This document shows positions 55,009-64,000 of a stretch of DNA of 64,000 bases, piece after piece. The translations under genes and the position numbers were made by a program. The notes below the pieces were generated by a model that saw only the letters and a list, made by a program, of their open reading frames with translations, did no database searches and was not told the DNA's origin. The stretch spans positions 4,774,001 through 4,838,000 of the forward strand of contig JACCLO010000001.1 of the NCBI GenBank assembly GCA_029448655.1, in the 5' to 3' direction. Origin of the DNA: Wolfiporia cocos (Eukaryota > Basidiomycota > Agaricomycetes > Polyporales > Phaeolaceae). Each line of letters opens with the position of its first letter. Position 1 is the stretch's first letter.

Positions 55009-56364
55009 TCAGGTGCGAGAACGGATAGTCATGGATACGCGTCCGTGGAAGTGGGAGGTGATGGTGCCGTAATTGAAATCATGGATAGCGCTCTCGAGCG
55101 CTTTGAGTATATGGCCGTCGTCGGCATCGGTGAACGAGAGTAGAACAGAGGAGTGCGTCTTGTGGTCAGGGATGTTGGGGTTCATCCAACGTATGAAGTG
55201 AGGTTCAAAGGGGTATGGTCGAGGAGCAATGGTGTAGAAGGGAGTTTGACTGAGTGCGTAGAAGAATTCGTCAGCAAGGTCTTGATTGGTGACGCGAGTG
55301 CCGTCATCGTAGCGACATGCGATGCCGTTGATTTGAACAGTGTAGGTGTTAGGGATCGGGGTGGGAGGTTTGGTATTGCGAATCATGTCAAGGGAAGGTG
55401 TAGGTCCTATGGGGTGGTCGTACATGGGAGGTTCCAGGAGGGCTGCCATAGTTTGGTCAACCCAAAGCGGTCTGCATGATTGAGAAGGAGAATCGTCGGT
55501 GGTGTCCGCAGGTGTAGCCATGGAGGGAGGAGTGGTGATGGGTGATGGGAGTGGGGGCGCGGATGGGATGGGTGACTGAGAAACGGGTGAGCGAGTTGGG
55601 GGAGTGATACGTCGGCCATCGGGGCCAAAATATTGGGGAAACATGGCACGTTCAGCAAGGGTGCCATAATTGATGGCGTAGTCTTCGGCAGATAGTTCCG
55701 AAGGAGTGGGCGTGGGCGAGTTGTGGGTGAGTTGGGGGTGAGCAGTGTCGTCCGAATCCGCTGTATGAGCGGATGGTGTAGGGGAGTGGTCGCGTGTGGG
55801 AGGAGGCGGTGGGGTAGTGGACGGTTTAGGTGATTTGACGGTGACAGTCTGGGGTGGGGTAATCGCTGGTGAGGTTACAGGAGGGGTAGGGTTGGGAGTA
55901 GGTGGTTTGTTGGGTACCCAATGGAGTTTGGGCAGGGGTGTTTTGCGTCGTGGAATTCGGGATGTGGTGACTAAGCGTTTGATGTATGGCGCCTGATGGG
56001 TCTGGATAGTGGTGCGTGTAGCAGGCGGTGAGGGTGGAGGTGTGGGAGTAGGGTAGGGCATAGGGTTGGGAAAAGTAGGCGCCAGAATGGCGTCTAAGTG
56101 GTTGGCGAGTTGGCGGACTGTGTCTCGCACTGTGAGTAAGGTGAGGGCTTCGGTGTGAGCGATTTCGTCAGCTCCATGTTGGATTGCGGTAAAGAGGTAG
56201 GATACGTGAGTCTTCCAAAGTGGAAGAGCATAGTTGGAGGAGTTGGTTTCGTGTGCCCGGTGGATACTCTGGGCAGCGTTGAAAAGTAGATCAAATGCAA
56301 AGGTGGCTGATGTGGTTTCGGTTTGGACCCTCTGGGTGTTGGGGACGGTGCGTTGGGTGTTCAT
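55009..56364 (-). CDS. Proline-rich protein, LINE ORF1-like
   Basis: 451 residues, single exon. The N-terminal 100 or so residues are helical. A long Pro/Thr/Ser-rich middle (about 105-300) with PTPTPPPSPP-like runs follows. The folded C-terminal region has PYPFEPHFIRWMNP and SVLLSFTDADDGHILKALE, an RRM-like pattern seen in ORF1 proteins of non-LTR elements. No zinc knuckle follows; the frame ends RSRT. Its single-exon form and the surrounding target duplication fit a retrotransposed origin. A host gene of unknown function is the alternative. Confidence 0.6.
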   Translation of the reverse strand: MNTQRTVPNTQRVQTETTSATFAFDLLFNAAQSIHRAHETNSSNYALPLWKTHVSYLFTAIQHGADEIAHTEALTLLTVRDTVRQLANHLDAILAPTFPNPMPYPTPTPPPSPPATRTTIQTHQAPYIKRLVTTSRIPRRKTPLPKLHWVPNKPPTPNPTPPVTSPAITPPQTVTVKSPKPSTTPPPPPTRDHSPTPSAHTADSDDTAHPQLTHNSPTPTPSELSAEDYAINYGTLAERAMFPQYFGPDGRRITPPTRSPVSQSPIPSAPPLPSPITTPPSMATPADTTDDSPSQSCRPLWVDQTMAALLEPPMYDHPIGPTPSLDMIRNTKPPTPIPNTYTVQINGIACRYDDGTRVTNQDLADEFFYALSQTPFYTIAPRPYPFEPHFIRWMNPNIPDHKTHSSVLLSFTDADDGHILKALESAIHDFNYGTITSHFHGRVSMTIRSRT

Positions 56365-56474
56365 GGTGGGAGAGACGGTGCGTGGGGGTCGGCGTATGGG
56401 TGGACGGTACGTGAGCGCCTAAGGCGATGGTGGTGGTAAGAGAGAAAGGAGGGTCTTGTCCCGTGCGTTGTGGG

Positions 56475-58269
56475 CATTTGCAAACCCGATCCCTGCTTCC
56501 TTCCTCCCCAAGTTGTTGTAACACGTTCCAAGACACCTCTTGCTCCACAGCCGCTCTCAGAACACCGCACTTTCTCCTCTCTCCTCCTAACCAAGCTCTT
56601 CCCCGTCTCTTCTCTGTTTAAAGCACAACAATCAGCTCGAGCTGCTATATACTCGCGAGACCCGTATGCCGTGTCCGTTCTCCTGCTCTATTGTCTTTTA
56701 GCCTCAATCTTGCGCCACGTTTCGAAGTCGAAGCACCAAGTGTGGGCCCGAAGCGTTGAGCACTGGGTAAGATACGTTCCGGGGCGCGGCTGGGGGCCGC
56801 GCTAGCCAGCGAGCTCTGAATCACACGAGCGCTAGGGCAGAAGCCGCTATTCCGCCGTCTCGGGCCTGCTTCCATTTCCAAGCAACAATAACGTTCCTCG
56901 GTGTCTGTCTGCGGTGGCATCCGCACACAATCTGGTGCGCCTTCAGTATGCGCGCTCGCTGGATCTGGCGCTCCGCCGGACCCTCGCTGGCGTCTGCGGA
57001 TGCGCGGCGGCGCAGATCATTGCGCTGGCGCCTGGCATGGCTGATGCTGCCTCACCTCGCTGTAATGGACGTGCGTACCTCCGGACGCTGGACACTGGGC
57101 GCTGCAGCGCCCATAAGTCTATCTGCGCATCTGCGTGGGGGCCAACGACGGCGCCCATCTACAACGCGCCGACGGTGAATCTGTGACACGCACCGCCAAC
57201 TCTGCATCTATCGAACAACCGGTCTGGTGCTATTTATTGCATCTGCACCCATCAATCGATCGATTTGCGTCCCTCCGCGCCCGCAGGGCCATGCACTGCT
57301 GGTATCTGGATGCGGACACGCAGGCACAGACGCACGTTCCTCGATGAGCTCGCTCGCTATAAATACTGAAACACGTAAGTGGCGGCGTCTCTGCACGTTC
57401 CGCCCACGCCCATTGATGGCATGTTCATATACCACTCATCTTGATGAAGACGTGCGAATATCCACGTTTCTCAGCTGCGCTGCTCGAAGTCGCGCTGCCA
57501 TCAATAGCGGCCAGGACACCATGCTGCCGACCTCAGCGGCAACCATCGTGGCGTGGCGCATGCATACGTCGCGCGACCCGACGAGTAGACGCATGCGGAT
57601 TAGTGTGTTACAATTGGCATTGTGGCGGTGTGGCCAGGACTTCTTGCAATGTCTACGATGACCATGTAGGAAGTATTTTGATAATACAATTGCACCTCGC
57701 ATCCCCACTCATCTGACTGCAACTAGCGTGGTTGCAAAGCCTAGCCACGTGCCAGGCATGGCCAAGCCCGAGCCAATTCATAATTTGCACACTTTGCGGG
57801 ATGTCAGCTTGAAAGGTCAGAATTTGATGGCTTTAGGTACCACCTTCAGCTACACTTGTTGCTTGATTGCTGGTGAAGCACTTACATGCTGACTTTGTAG
57901 CTGACTTGCATCTGTTAAGAGCACAATGAAGCAATAGTCTCAATACTGATGTTTCTCAAGATTGTACATCCTGGTATATCTAACAATTAATTGCTGTGAC
58001 CCATCACCGCAAGCAGACCCTGTCAGGAGTATGTGGGTGCATGAAAAACCCTAAACCTAATGAGCTAATCTGTTAGTAAACTTGCTAAATACTCATGGAT
58101 GTATTACCACAAGTATGAGTATATCTGTGAAAGCCATTGTCCAACCAATAAACTGCTTCAATATATCATCAGAATAAATTACTACAAAGCTAGGGGAATC
58201 CATACATACCTCAATCATCAAAATTCACCAAGTGGATCATCCAGAAAAGCCTTTGACATACAGCTGAAG
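56475..58269. other. Intergenic, GC-rich then CpG-poor
   Basis: 56800-57650 is GC-rich with only shadow frames. From about 57780 the sequence changes abruptly to CpG-poor, TG/CA-rich, marking the edge of the old repeat region. No gene was recognised. Confidence 0.35.
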
Positions 58270-58977
58270 TGTTACGGGTCGAATACCCGTTCGTATATTC
58301 GAGTCGCGAATATGGATCGTTCTTCTGCACGTGGGCGTATAGCCGTATGCAAGGCAAATGCTCATTAGATGCCTTCAGGTCCTAGGTGAAGTTCCTAGGA
58401 GATCGTGTAATATCCAATACGCGTTAGAGGATATAATCTGTTCAGGTGCGAGTCTAATAGAATATAAGACTCGCCTAAGTCCGAGAAGTCAGTGTGCACT
58501 TCGAGGACTTAGTCGTTCGGTTGCTCGAGCGAGAAATACTGAGCGTAGTTTCCTACATTTGAGAACGAGTATAAGACTTCTTGTTTGTACAACAAGGTCG
58601 AGCTGGAGAGCCTCGACAGTAGGTACATTAGTTTATATACTACGTTGGGTTTTAGGGGTCAAGTCTGTCCCAGATGTCACCGATACTATCTACGCTATAG
58701 TATCAAACGTTTGATAGGTATGTAGTGATATATCTGAGACGATAGATAGGAATGATGGCGGTTGAACGCCATCTATCAGCTAACAAACGATTAACATGAA
58801 ACGGTGGCAGAGTTGGATCTGCCAAAGATGAAACGCGCCCTATAGACTAGTACAACTGGGGATGCGCCCAGTAGAGTCACGAGTAGCCAGGGGAGTTGGT
58901 TGCACAACAAGTCCCTGTATCGTATTCGCCCAATGGTGAGTTCTGTCGATATTCGAAAAATCAAAATAACCGTAACA
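58270..58977 (-). repeat. Solo LTR of the 708-bp family, no TSD
   Basis: Full 708-bp copy in reverse orientation, close to the 40.8-kb element's LTR. The flanking five bases differ (TGAAG left, ATAGG right), so it is not a simple solo LTR at its original site. Confidence 0.85.
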
Positions 58978-59452
58978 ATAGGCCCTTAGGGGGTGTCATG
59001 GAATGTTGAGGGGCATTACAGCGTGGTACACACTCCAAGCTCATGTGACCATTTAGATAAGATCCGGCGCGTATCCTTAAAACATAGATAAGATCCCCGC
59101 ATAGTCACGTGATGTGTATATGTAAGCATTTAGAGTTAGAGCTTAGCGCTTTGGTAGGCGCGTGCGCACAGGCCACGTCGCTTTAGGGTAGCCTTGATAG
59201 CCAGTGCTCGCTTGCATGTATATAAGCCAGAGAGTCTGAGGTGTTCTCCTCAGACTTCTCATTGTATCTCATGGGTTAATCCCAGTCTTACACCACTCTA
59301 CCCCTTGTGCGACGTCTGCTATTCCTTAGACCCCCTGTCTTACTGTGTGAACCCATCAAGAGGCCTGGTTACCCTCTGGGACGACTACGTTTGACGTTAG
59401 GAGGTGGATAGTGGGTGTTAGCATTGGGCTGAGCAGTCACAAAGTAAGATTT
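58978..59452 (+). other. Possible LTR-like promoter segment
   Basis: Contains TGTCATGGAATG near 58996 and a TATATAAG near 59218, followed by a CTGAGGTGTTCTCCTCAG hairpin about 20 nt on. It resembles part of a solo LTR from another family, but I could not find both ends or a TSD. Confidence 0.3.
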
Positions 59453-60037
59453 GTGACATGCACAAAACAGGGAATTGTCATGCAACTGATCCCCTGGAGG
59501 CTTGTGACCCTTCTGGGTTCAACCCCAGGTGTATTAGTATATTAGGGCTCATTTCAGGCTTGACAGATCCAACTCTATCACCATTTCATATTTATATAAT
59601 GATTGGCAGATGGTGTTCAACCACCATATTTCCTATCATTCCTATCTATCATTACAGATTCATCACTGCACACTTATCATACATTTCAGACTAGATCATA
59701 CATAGTAGCAGTGACATCTGGGATGGGTAGAACTATAGACACTTCAAGTAGTATATAAATTCATGTAACTAGGGTCGAGGCTCTTCAGCTTGACCTTGTT
59801 GTAATAACAAGAGTCTTATACTCACTCTCAAACTTGGGAAACCAAGTTCAGTATTGACTGGGCTCTCTGACCAAATCCTCTAAGTGTCCATTGACTTATA
59901 GGACCCAGAAGAACAAATCCTCTAAGTCCTCTCAGATTTAAAGGACTTAGGTGAGTAATTCCAACTCACCCACTGAATATAATACCCTATAACTTTGAAC
60001 TAGATATTGAATAAGTACAGGTATATGGCCCATAACA
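59453..60037 (+). repeat. Old, diverged LTR of the 708-bp family
   Basis: Same order of landmarks as the young LTR (CCCCAGGTGTATTAGTA, GACAGATCCAACTCT, TATATAAA, CTTCAGCTTGACCTTG, end CCCATAACA), with most CG sites changed to TG or CA. The start seems truncated and no TSD is visible. Confidence 0.7.
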
Positions 60038-60594
60038 GCACCATAATGCTCACAAACAAGATAATAATGAGGTAGCACTGGTTCCAGCAGGGCCTGCTAC
60101 ATTTGTTGCTGAGTGCATTATCAAATGTGTAGAACATGCAGCCACATGGCATGTTATAGAGCAGGTGCATACAGAACAATCAAGCACAATGACAGAAGAT
60201 GTTCAACTGTTACAGTGATACACCAGTGGAGTGCCTGATTCATGATGGACTAAAAACCCCAAACATCCTCCTGGATGTTGTGCTGGGTGCAATGGGATAG
60301 GGCTCAATTAAAGCTGGTTGTTTTGCCCCAGCTGTTTAACAAAAGACTTAGGAGAGTTGTCCAAGATTCCCTAGGCATGGGAGAATGTCCCAATCCATGC
60401 AATGAATAGCAGCCAGTGTTTGGTCAAACTTCTGGACAACACAAGCACCCGGAATCTGCAGTGGGGCTGAGATGGGGTCTAGGTTGAAAGTACATTAGTA
60501 GCAATGGGGCACCATTCACTGCAATGGCATAGGAGTCTCGTTATGTCTGATGAACACATTTAAAACAGGAATGTCCCTATAGGGAGGGCTTTGA
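60038..60594. other. CpG-poor repeat debris
   Basis: No intact frame. The stretch GGTAGCACTGGTTCCAGCAGG resembles GGTAGCGCCGGTTCCGGCAAG at 39545, so both loci share another old repeat. Confidence 0.4.
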
Positions 60595-61252
60595 TGTTAC
60601 AGGTTGTATACCTGTTTGTTATATTTGAGTCTGCAAATGTAAATCTTCTGCACCAAGTCTGAGAGACTTGTCATTTGTGCAATATTCTTCTGTGCTAACT
60701 CAAAAGACTTCCAGTATGCATTAAAGGATATAATCAGTTTAGTATGCAAGTTGTGGGATGACTCACCTAAGTCTGAGAAGTCAAGTGTGCACTTTGAGGA
60801 CTTAGTCTTCTGAGCTTGTGAATATACTGAGCGGAGTTTCCTTCATTTGAGAACAAGTATAAGACTCTTGTTATTACAACAAGGCTGAGCTGAGGAGCCT
60901 CAACCATAGTTACATGAGTTTATATACTACACTGAGTATCTAAGGTCCTATGCATCCCAGACGTCACTGCTACTATGTACAACCTAGTCTGAGATGTTTG
61001 GTAAATATGTAGTGATGCATCTGTAATGATAGGTTATAATGATAGGGGTCTGGTGGTTGAGCGCCATCAGTCAATCAAATGATAAATACGAAACAGTGAC
61101 AGAGTTGGATCTGTCAGTCCTGAAACAATGATAGTAAGCTAGCCTGATGAGACCATGAATACCAGGGGTGTTGGTTGCACAACAAGTCCCTGTATTGTAT
61201 CCACCCAATGGTGAGTTCTGTGAGCATTCGAAAAAATAAAATGACTGTAACA
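60595..61252 (-). repeat. Old solo LTR of the 708-bp family with intact TSD
   Basis: 658 bp in reverse orientation, diverged and CpG-depleted, still flanked by the exact TSD TTTGA (60590-60594 and 61253-61257). Confidence 0.8.
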
Positions 61253-61273
61253 TTTGAGGCCACTGGTGCTAAC

Positions 61274-61405
61274 TGGTATCAAAGTTGAGCAACAAATCCC
61301 GACCAACTGTTCCTAGCAGATGGAGCAATGAAGCATACTTGGTATCAAAGTTGAGCAACAAATCCCGACCAACTGTTCCTAGCAGATGGAGCAATGAAGC
61401 ATACT
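61274..61405. repeat. Tandem duplication of 66 bp
   Basis: Two essentially identical 66-bp units starting TGGTATCAAAGTTGAG lie head to tail. Confidence 0.9.
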
Positions 61406-63770
61406 GGCTCCTAGATGGGAGACATTTGCAACACAGTCTAGTCATATCTTTGGCCATGAATGTGAAGGTGGTGTGACATGTAGAGACAAAGGAGCAAAAC
61501 TGGACTTTAAGGAGAACTCACCCCCGGCAAGTCCTGTCTTGTTGTATCTGAGACTCAAGAATGCTTGACTGAGACTAGAGCTGAAAACTGAGATGCAAAG
61601 ACTGGGGCTGAAGACTGGTTGATTTTGTACGAATTTTACTACAAGGGTTTATATAGTACTGTTGGTGGCTCTGCCACCATCCTCCTACACTATGCCGGCT
61701 CCTCCAGCTTACCAATTGCCAAGCCCTGCATGCTGTACACCTCCTCCTGTCATGCATCCTGTCCTCCCCATGCTGTACCAGGACTGCTGTGTTGTCCTTG
61801 AAAATTCTGGAAAAACCCTTCTCCCGCAAATGCTGCCTGTGCCACCCGCTGTGCTGACCAGTCATGGTGACTGCCCCACTCCTAGCTCCACTGCTGCCAT
61901 GCGATTCTCTCCGTTCCTCTTCCTGCCACCATGTTGCATGCTGTTTCAGGTTGCCACTTCTTTTGTTCTCATCATGCCTAATCACCTTGACCACAGTGCT
62001 GCTGCTAGTTCTGTGCTCACAGGCATTCCTTGGGCCCACGATCTGAAGTATTCAGGACTTTCTATGGTCACTCCTAGAGTTTTTTGGAGACTGGGAGCGG
62101 TTTTGAATGCTTGAGTGCTGGTGTACATGGTTTCTTGGACATGCACTTGTAGCAGCCAGGATTTTGGCTGTATGTATGGATTTCCAGTGGCCCTGCCACT
62201 GTCTTCCAGGGTGCAACTGGCAGGTTTGGTGATGCACAGGTTGGTAGTGGTTGGAGGGGTGGAGAAATTGCCAAGCATTAGTGTGGATGAACTCCTGTCA
62301 CGCATGACATGGCTAGTCAGTGGACATCCCAGTGTCACAGGTTTATTCTGTGGCATTAGTGCACACTTTTAGCACCAGGTTTGCCTCCTGGGGCATCTGA
62401 AGATATCTGATCACCGTCAGATAAGATAGGGGACTACATCACATGCTATATACTCACATGACTGGTTCTCTGGAAGACACATGACTTGTAGTGTAGGCCT
62501 AGCGATGGATAGTATGCCTGTAGGTGCACAGTGCAGGAGGAGGCAGTGGTGCTTATGGTAACAACAGTTGCTATGACCCCATCTGCTCACCCCACATTCC
62601 AGGTATGTGAAGGAGGAGGCAGTTGGCCTGCCAGGGCTCATGATGAGAGATTTACTGTGACACCCTGTCAGCCTATCCCCATGTTCCAGCTACAAGGAAC
62701 TGGTGGACTGACTGGATGTGCAGGAAATGAGGGATTTGTTGGCAAATGTTGGCTCTGCTAGTGTTGTCAAAGTTTAGTTCAGAACCTGAACTGCCCAAAC
62801 CAAACCTAGGTTCAGGTTCAGTTCTCAGCTCAGGGGGCCATGGCTACCATTGAACCAGGTTTAAACTGGACTGAACCTTGAACCACTTAGCATTGATATA
62901 CTTCAGGTAGCCACTGATAGATAAGCATCAATTACAATAATGTTATTGCCCATCTTTTCTTACAGTATTGTTGTATAAAACCATGGATAGCTGGCTTCAC
63001 AATGGCAAGCATCAGCACTCACATAACTCCAATATGGCAAGAGCTCAATCCTATGCTAGAATGTCTATATCACAGGGCTGCATTCACTGCTATAAGATGA
63101 AGTCAAATTGTAGAATATATATTGTTCTCTTTCATATCTGTGAGCCAAGTCTACATAGAGAGCTATCTGAAAGGGTTTCATTGAGCTTTCCCTCATGCTA
63201 ATTTACAATCATTCTGCTGATAGCTTCCAATTGCTTCACTGCTCAAAATAGCTGCCTCAAGTGATTCTTGTGAATTTGTAGTTATGTTTTACCACTCTGA
63301 AGAATATCAAGAACCATTTCAGAATGCAGCAGTGTTGAAAATCCTTAAAACTTGTCCAATAGGACATGAACTAGATTCCTTTTATGTTGCTACAATTGAT
63401 AAAACAATCACAACACCGTAGATTTTAATTCATTTGTTTTGCTCGCTCATCAGCACTTGATTTTATCTTGTAGAGGCTGAGGTGAGTAGTTTTCAAATAC
63501 CATTAGAATACAGCCATGCTCACAGTACCAGAGCCACTCCTATCATGTGTCCTATAGGTATTGTAATTTGATAGCGCTCAATTGTATTGTGTTGAGGCTG
63601 AGCCAACTCCTTCTGCATGTCTTAGAGTATGGGCCTTTGTTGAATATATCTCAGGTGAAAGGTGTCATGGTGACAAGGCCACTAAAACCTTAGAGCGAAC
63701 TGAGGGGAGCAAAGTGGATGAACACCAAGTTCAGACTGGGGTTACCAGCTGAACGAGGCCTGCTATTATA
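61406..63770. other. CpG-poor TE graveyard
   Basis: A plus frame at 61662-62114 is Pro/Cys-rich and looks like decayed gag. 62775-62885 holds repeated GGTTCAG/CTGAACC units. No intact gene or RNA gene was recognised. Confidence 0.35.
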
Positions 63771-64000
63771 CTGTCAGGCTGTTTGTACATGTTTGTACTA
63801 TAATGGCTATATATGGTAACTAGGGAGTCTGGTGCGAGACTAGGATAGGGGTCTAAGCCAGACTCTGAAACATAGAAGCGTAGGTTATATCAAATACGTA
63901 GCGGTCATCGTGGCCGTGTGGGAATCGGGCCTTGTGTCGTTATCTATACGTTGTCTGGCTCCTTCCAAGGTATGATCCGGGCCTGGCTGGGCTTGGGGAC
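63771..64000. repeat. LTR-like repeat at right window edge
   Basis: AGGCTGTTTGTACATGTTTG near 63776 also occurs in the 371-bp LTRs (about 15447 and 29329). The last 40 bases match the window start. Probably a related LTR continuing outside the window. Confidence 0.45.

Larger units (their letters stand above)
54687..56458 (-). mobile_element. LINE-type (non-LTR) insertion with one ORF and (TC)n tail
   Basis: 1772 bp bounded by a perfect 16-bp direct repeat TCCCGTGCGTTGTGGG (54671-54686 and 56459-56474). On the minus strand the insertion runs from a leader, through one ORF (56364-55009), to a 3' UTR ending in a simple (TC)n repeat that abuts the duplication. A long TSD with a simple-repeat 3' tail is the mark of target-primed reverse transcription. 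No RT is encoded, so it needed a partner. Confidence 0.75.

Noticed and set aside
60582..60600. Polypurine tract before a 3' LTR at 60595
   Set aside because: AGGGAGGGCTTTGA looks like the PPT of the 40.8-kb element, but the LTR here runs in the opposite direction and has its own TSD TTTGA, so it is a solo LTR and the match is coincidental.
61274..61405. Copia-type primer-binding site (TGGTATCA...)
   Set aside because: The word resembles the initiator-Met PBS of copia elements, but it is duplicated in tandem and no matching LTR ends precede it.

Overview
The window looks like a filamentous basidiomycete (Agaricomycete, probably Polyporales-like) nuclear genome. The host genes are intron-dense with introns of about 47-66 bp, carry F-box, WD40, P450 and fungal G-alpha families, and sit between gene islands and a large retrotransposon graveyard. 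All readings were made by eye; no alignment or database search was run.

Layout. 1-14 kb is a gene island: a 13-exon cytochrome P450 (minus), an F-box/beta-propeller-like protein, a WDR83/MORG1-type WD40 protein, a DHDPS/NAL-superfamily aldolase and a dual-specificity phosphatase (all plus). 14.6-29.6 kb is a TIR-element relic hit by a 14.3-kb Ty3/gypsy chromovirus-type element on the minus strand (TSD AACCG). That element was itself hit, inside its chromodomain, by a 6.06-kb non-coding LTR element (TSD CACTC). 29.6-39.5 kb holds MITEs, a tRNA-derived foldback element, a decayed short-chain dehydrogenase, an intact formate/nitrite transporter (minus) and a TA-flanked MITE. 39.9-49.8 kb is a three-deep nest of one LTR family: a solo LTR in a solo LTR around a full-length gag-pol element, each with its own 5-bp TSD. 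51.5-53.9 kb is a divergent G-alpha gene (minus). 54.7-56.5 kb is a LINE-type insertion with a 16-bp TSD and a proline-rich ORF. 57.8-64 kb is CpG-poor, TE-derived sequence with three more LTR copies; the window begins and ends in copies of another repeat.

Main discoveries. (1) The non-coding LTR element carries three 50-nt copies of a three-stem motif in which all 13 base pairs are kept by compensatory changes while loops and linkers stay almost constant; a second hairpin family (three copies) and hairpins in its LTRs show the same pattern. I read this as an undescribed structured-RNA system. (2) All three full-length LTR elements, including the non-coding one, have a Tf1-like self-primer: 11-13 nt at the predicted transcript start are the exact reverse complement of a PBS lying 1 nt inside the LTR. 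(3) The 40.8-49.2 kb element has a 353-codon ORF with two zinc knuckles overlapping the end of pol in another frame. (4) Both coding elements carry a dUTPase domain, at different places relative to the protease. (5) The non-coding element shares LTR tips and polypurine tract with the element it inserted into, so that element is its likely mobilising partner.

The host genes do not form an evident pathway or cluster; they look like ordinary scattered genes between TE islands.
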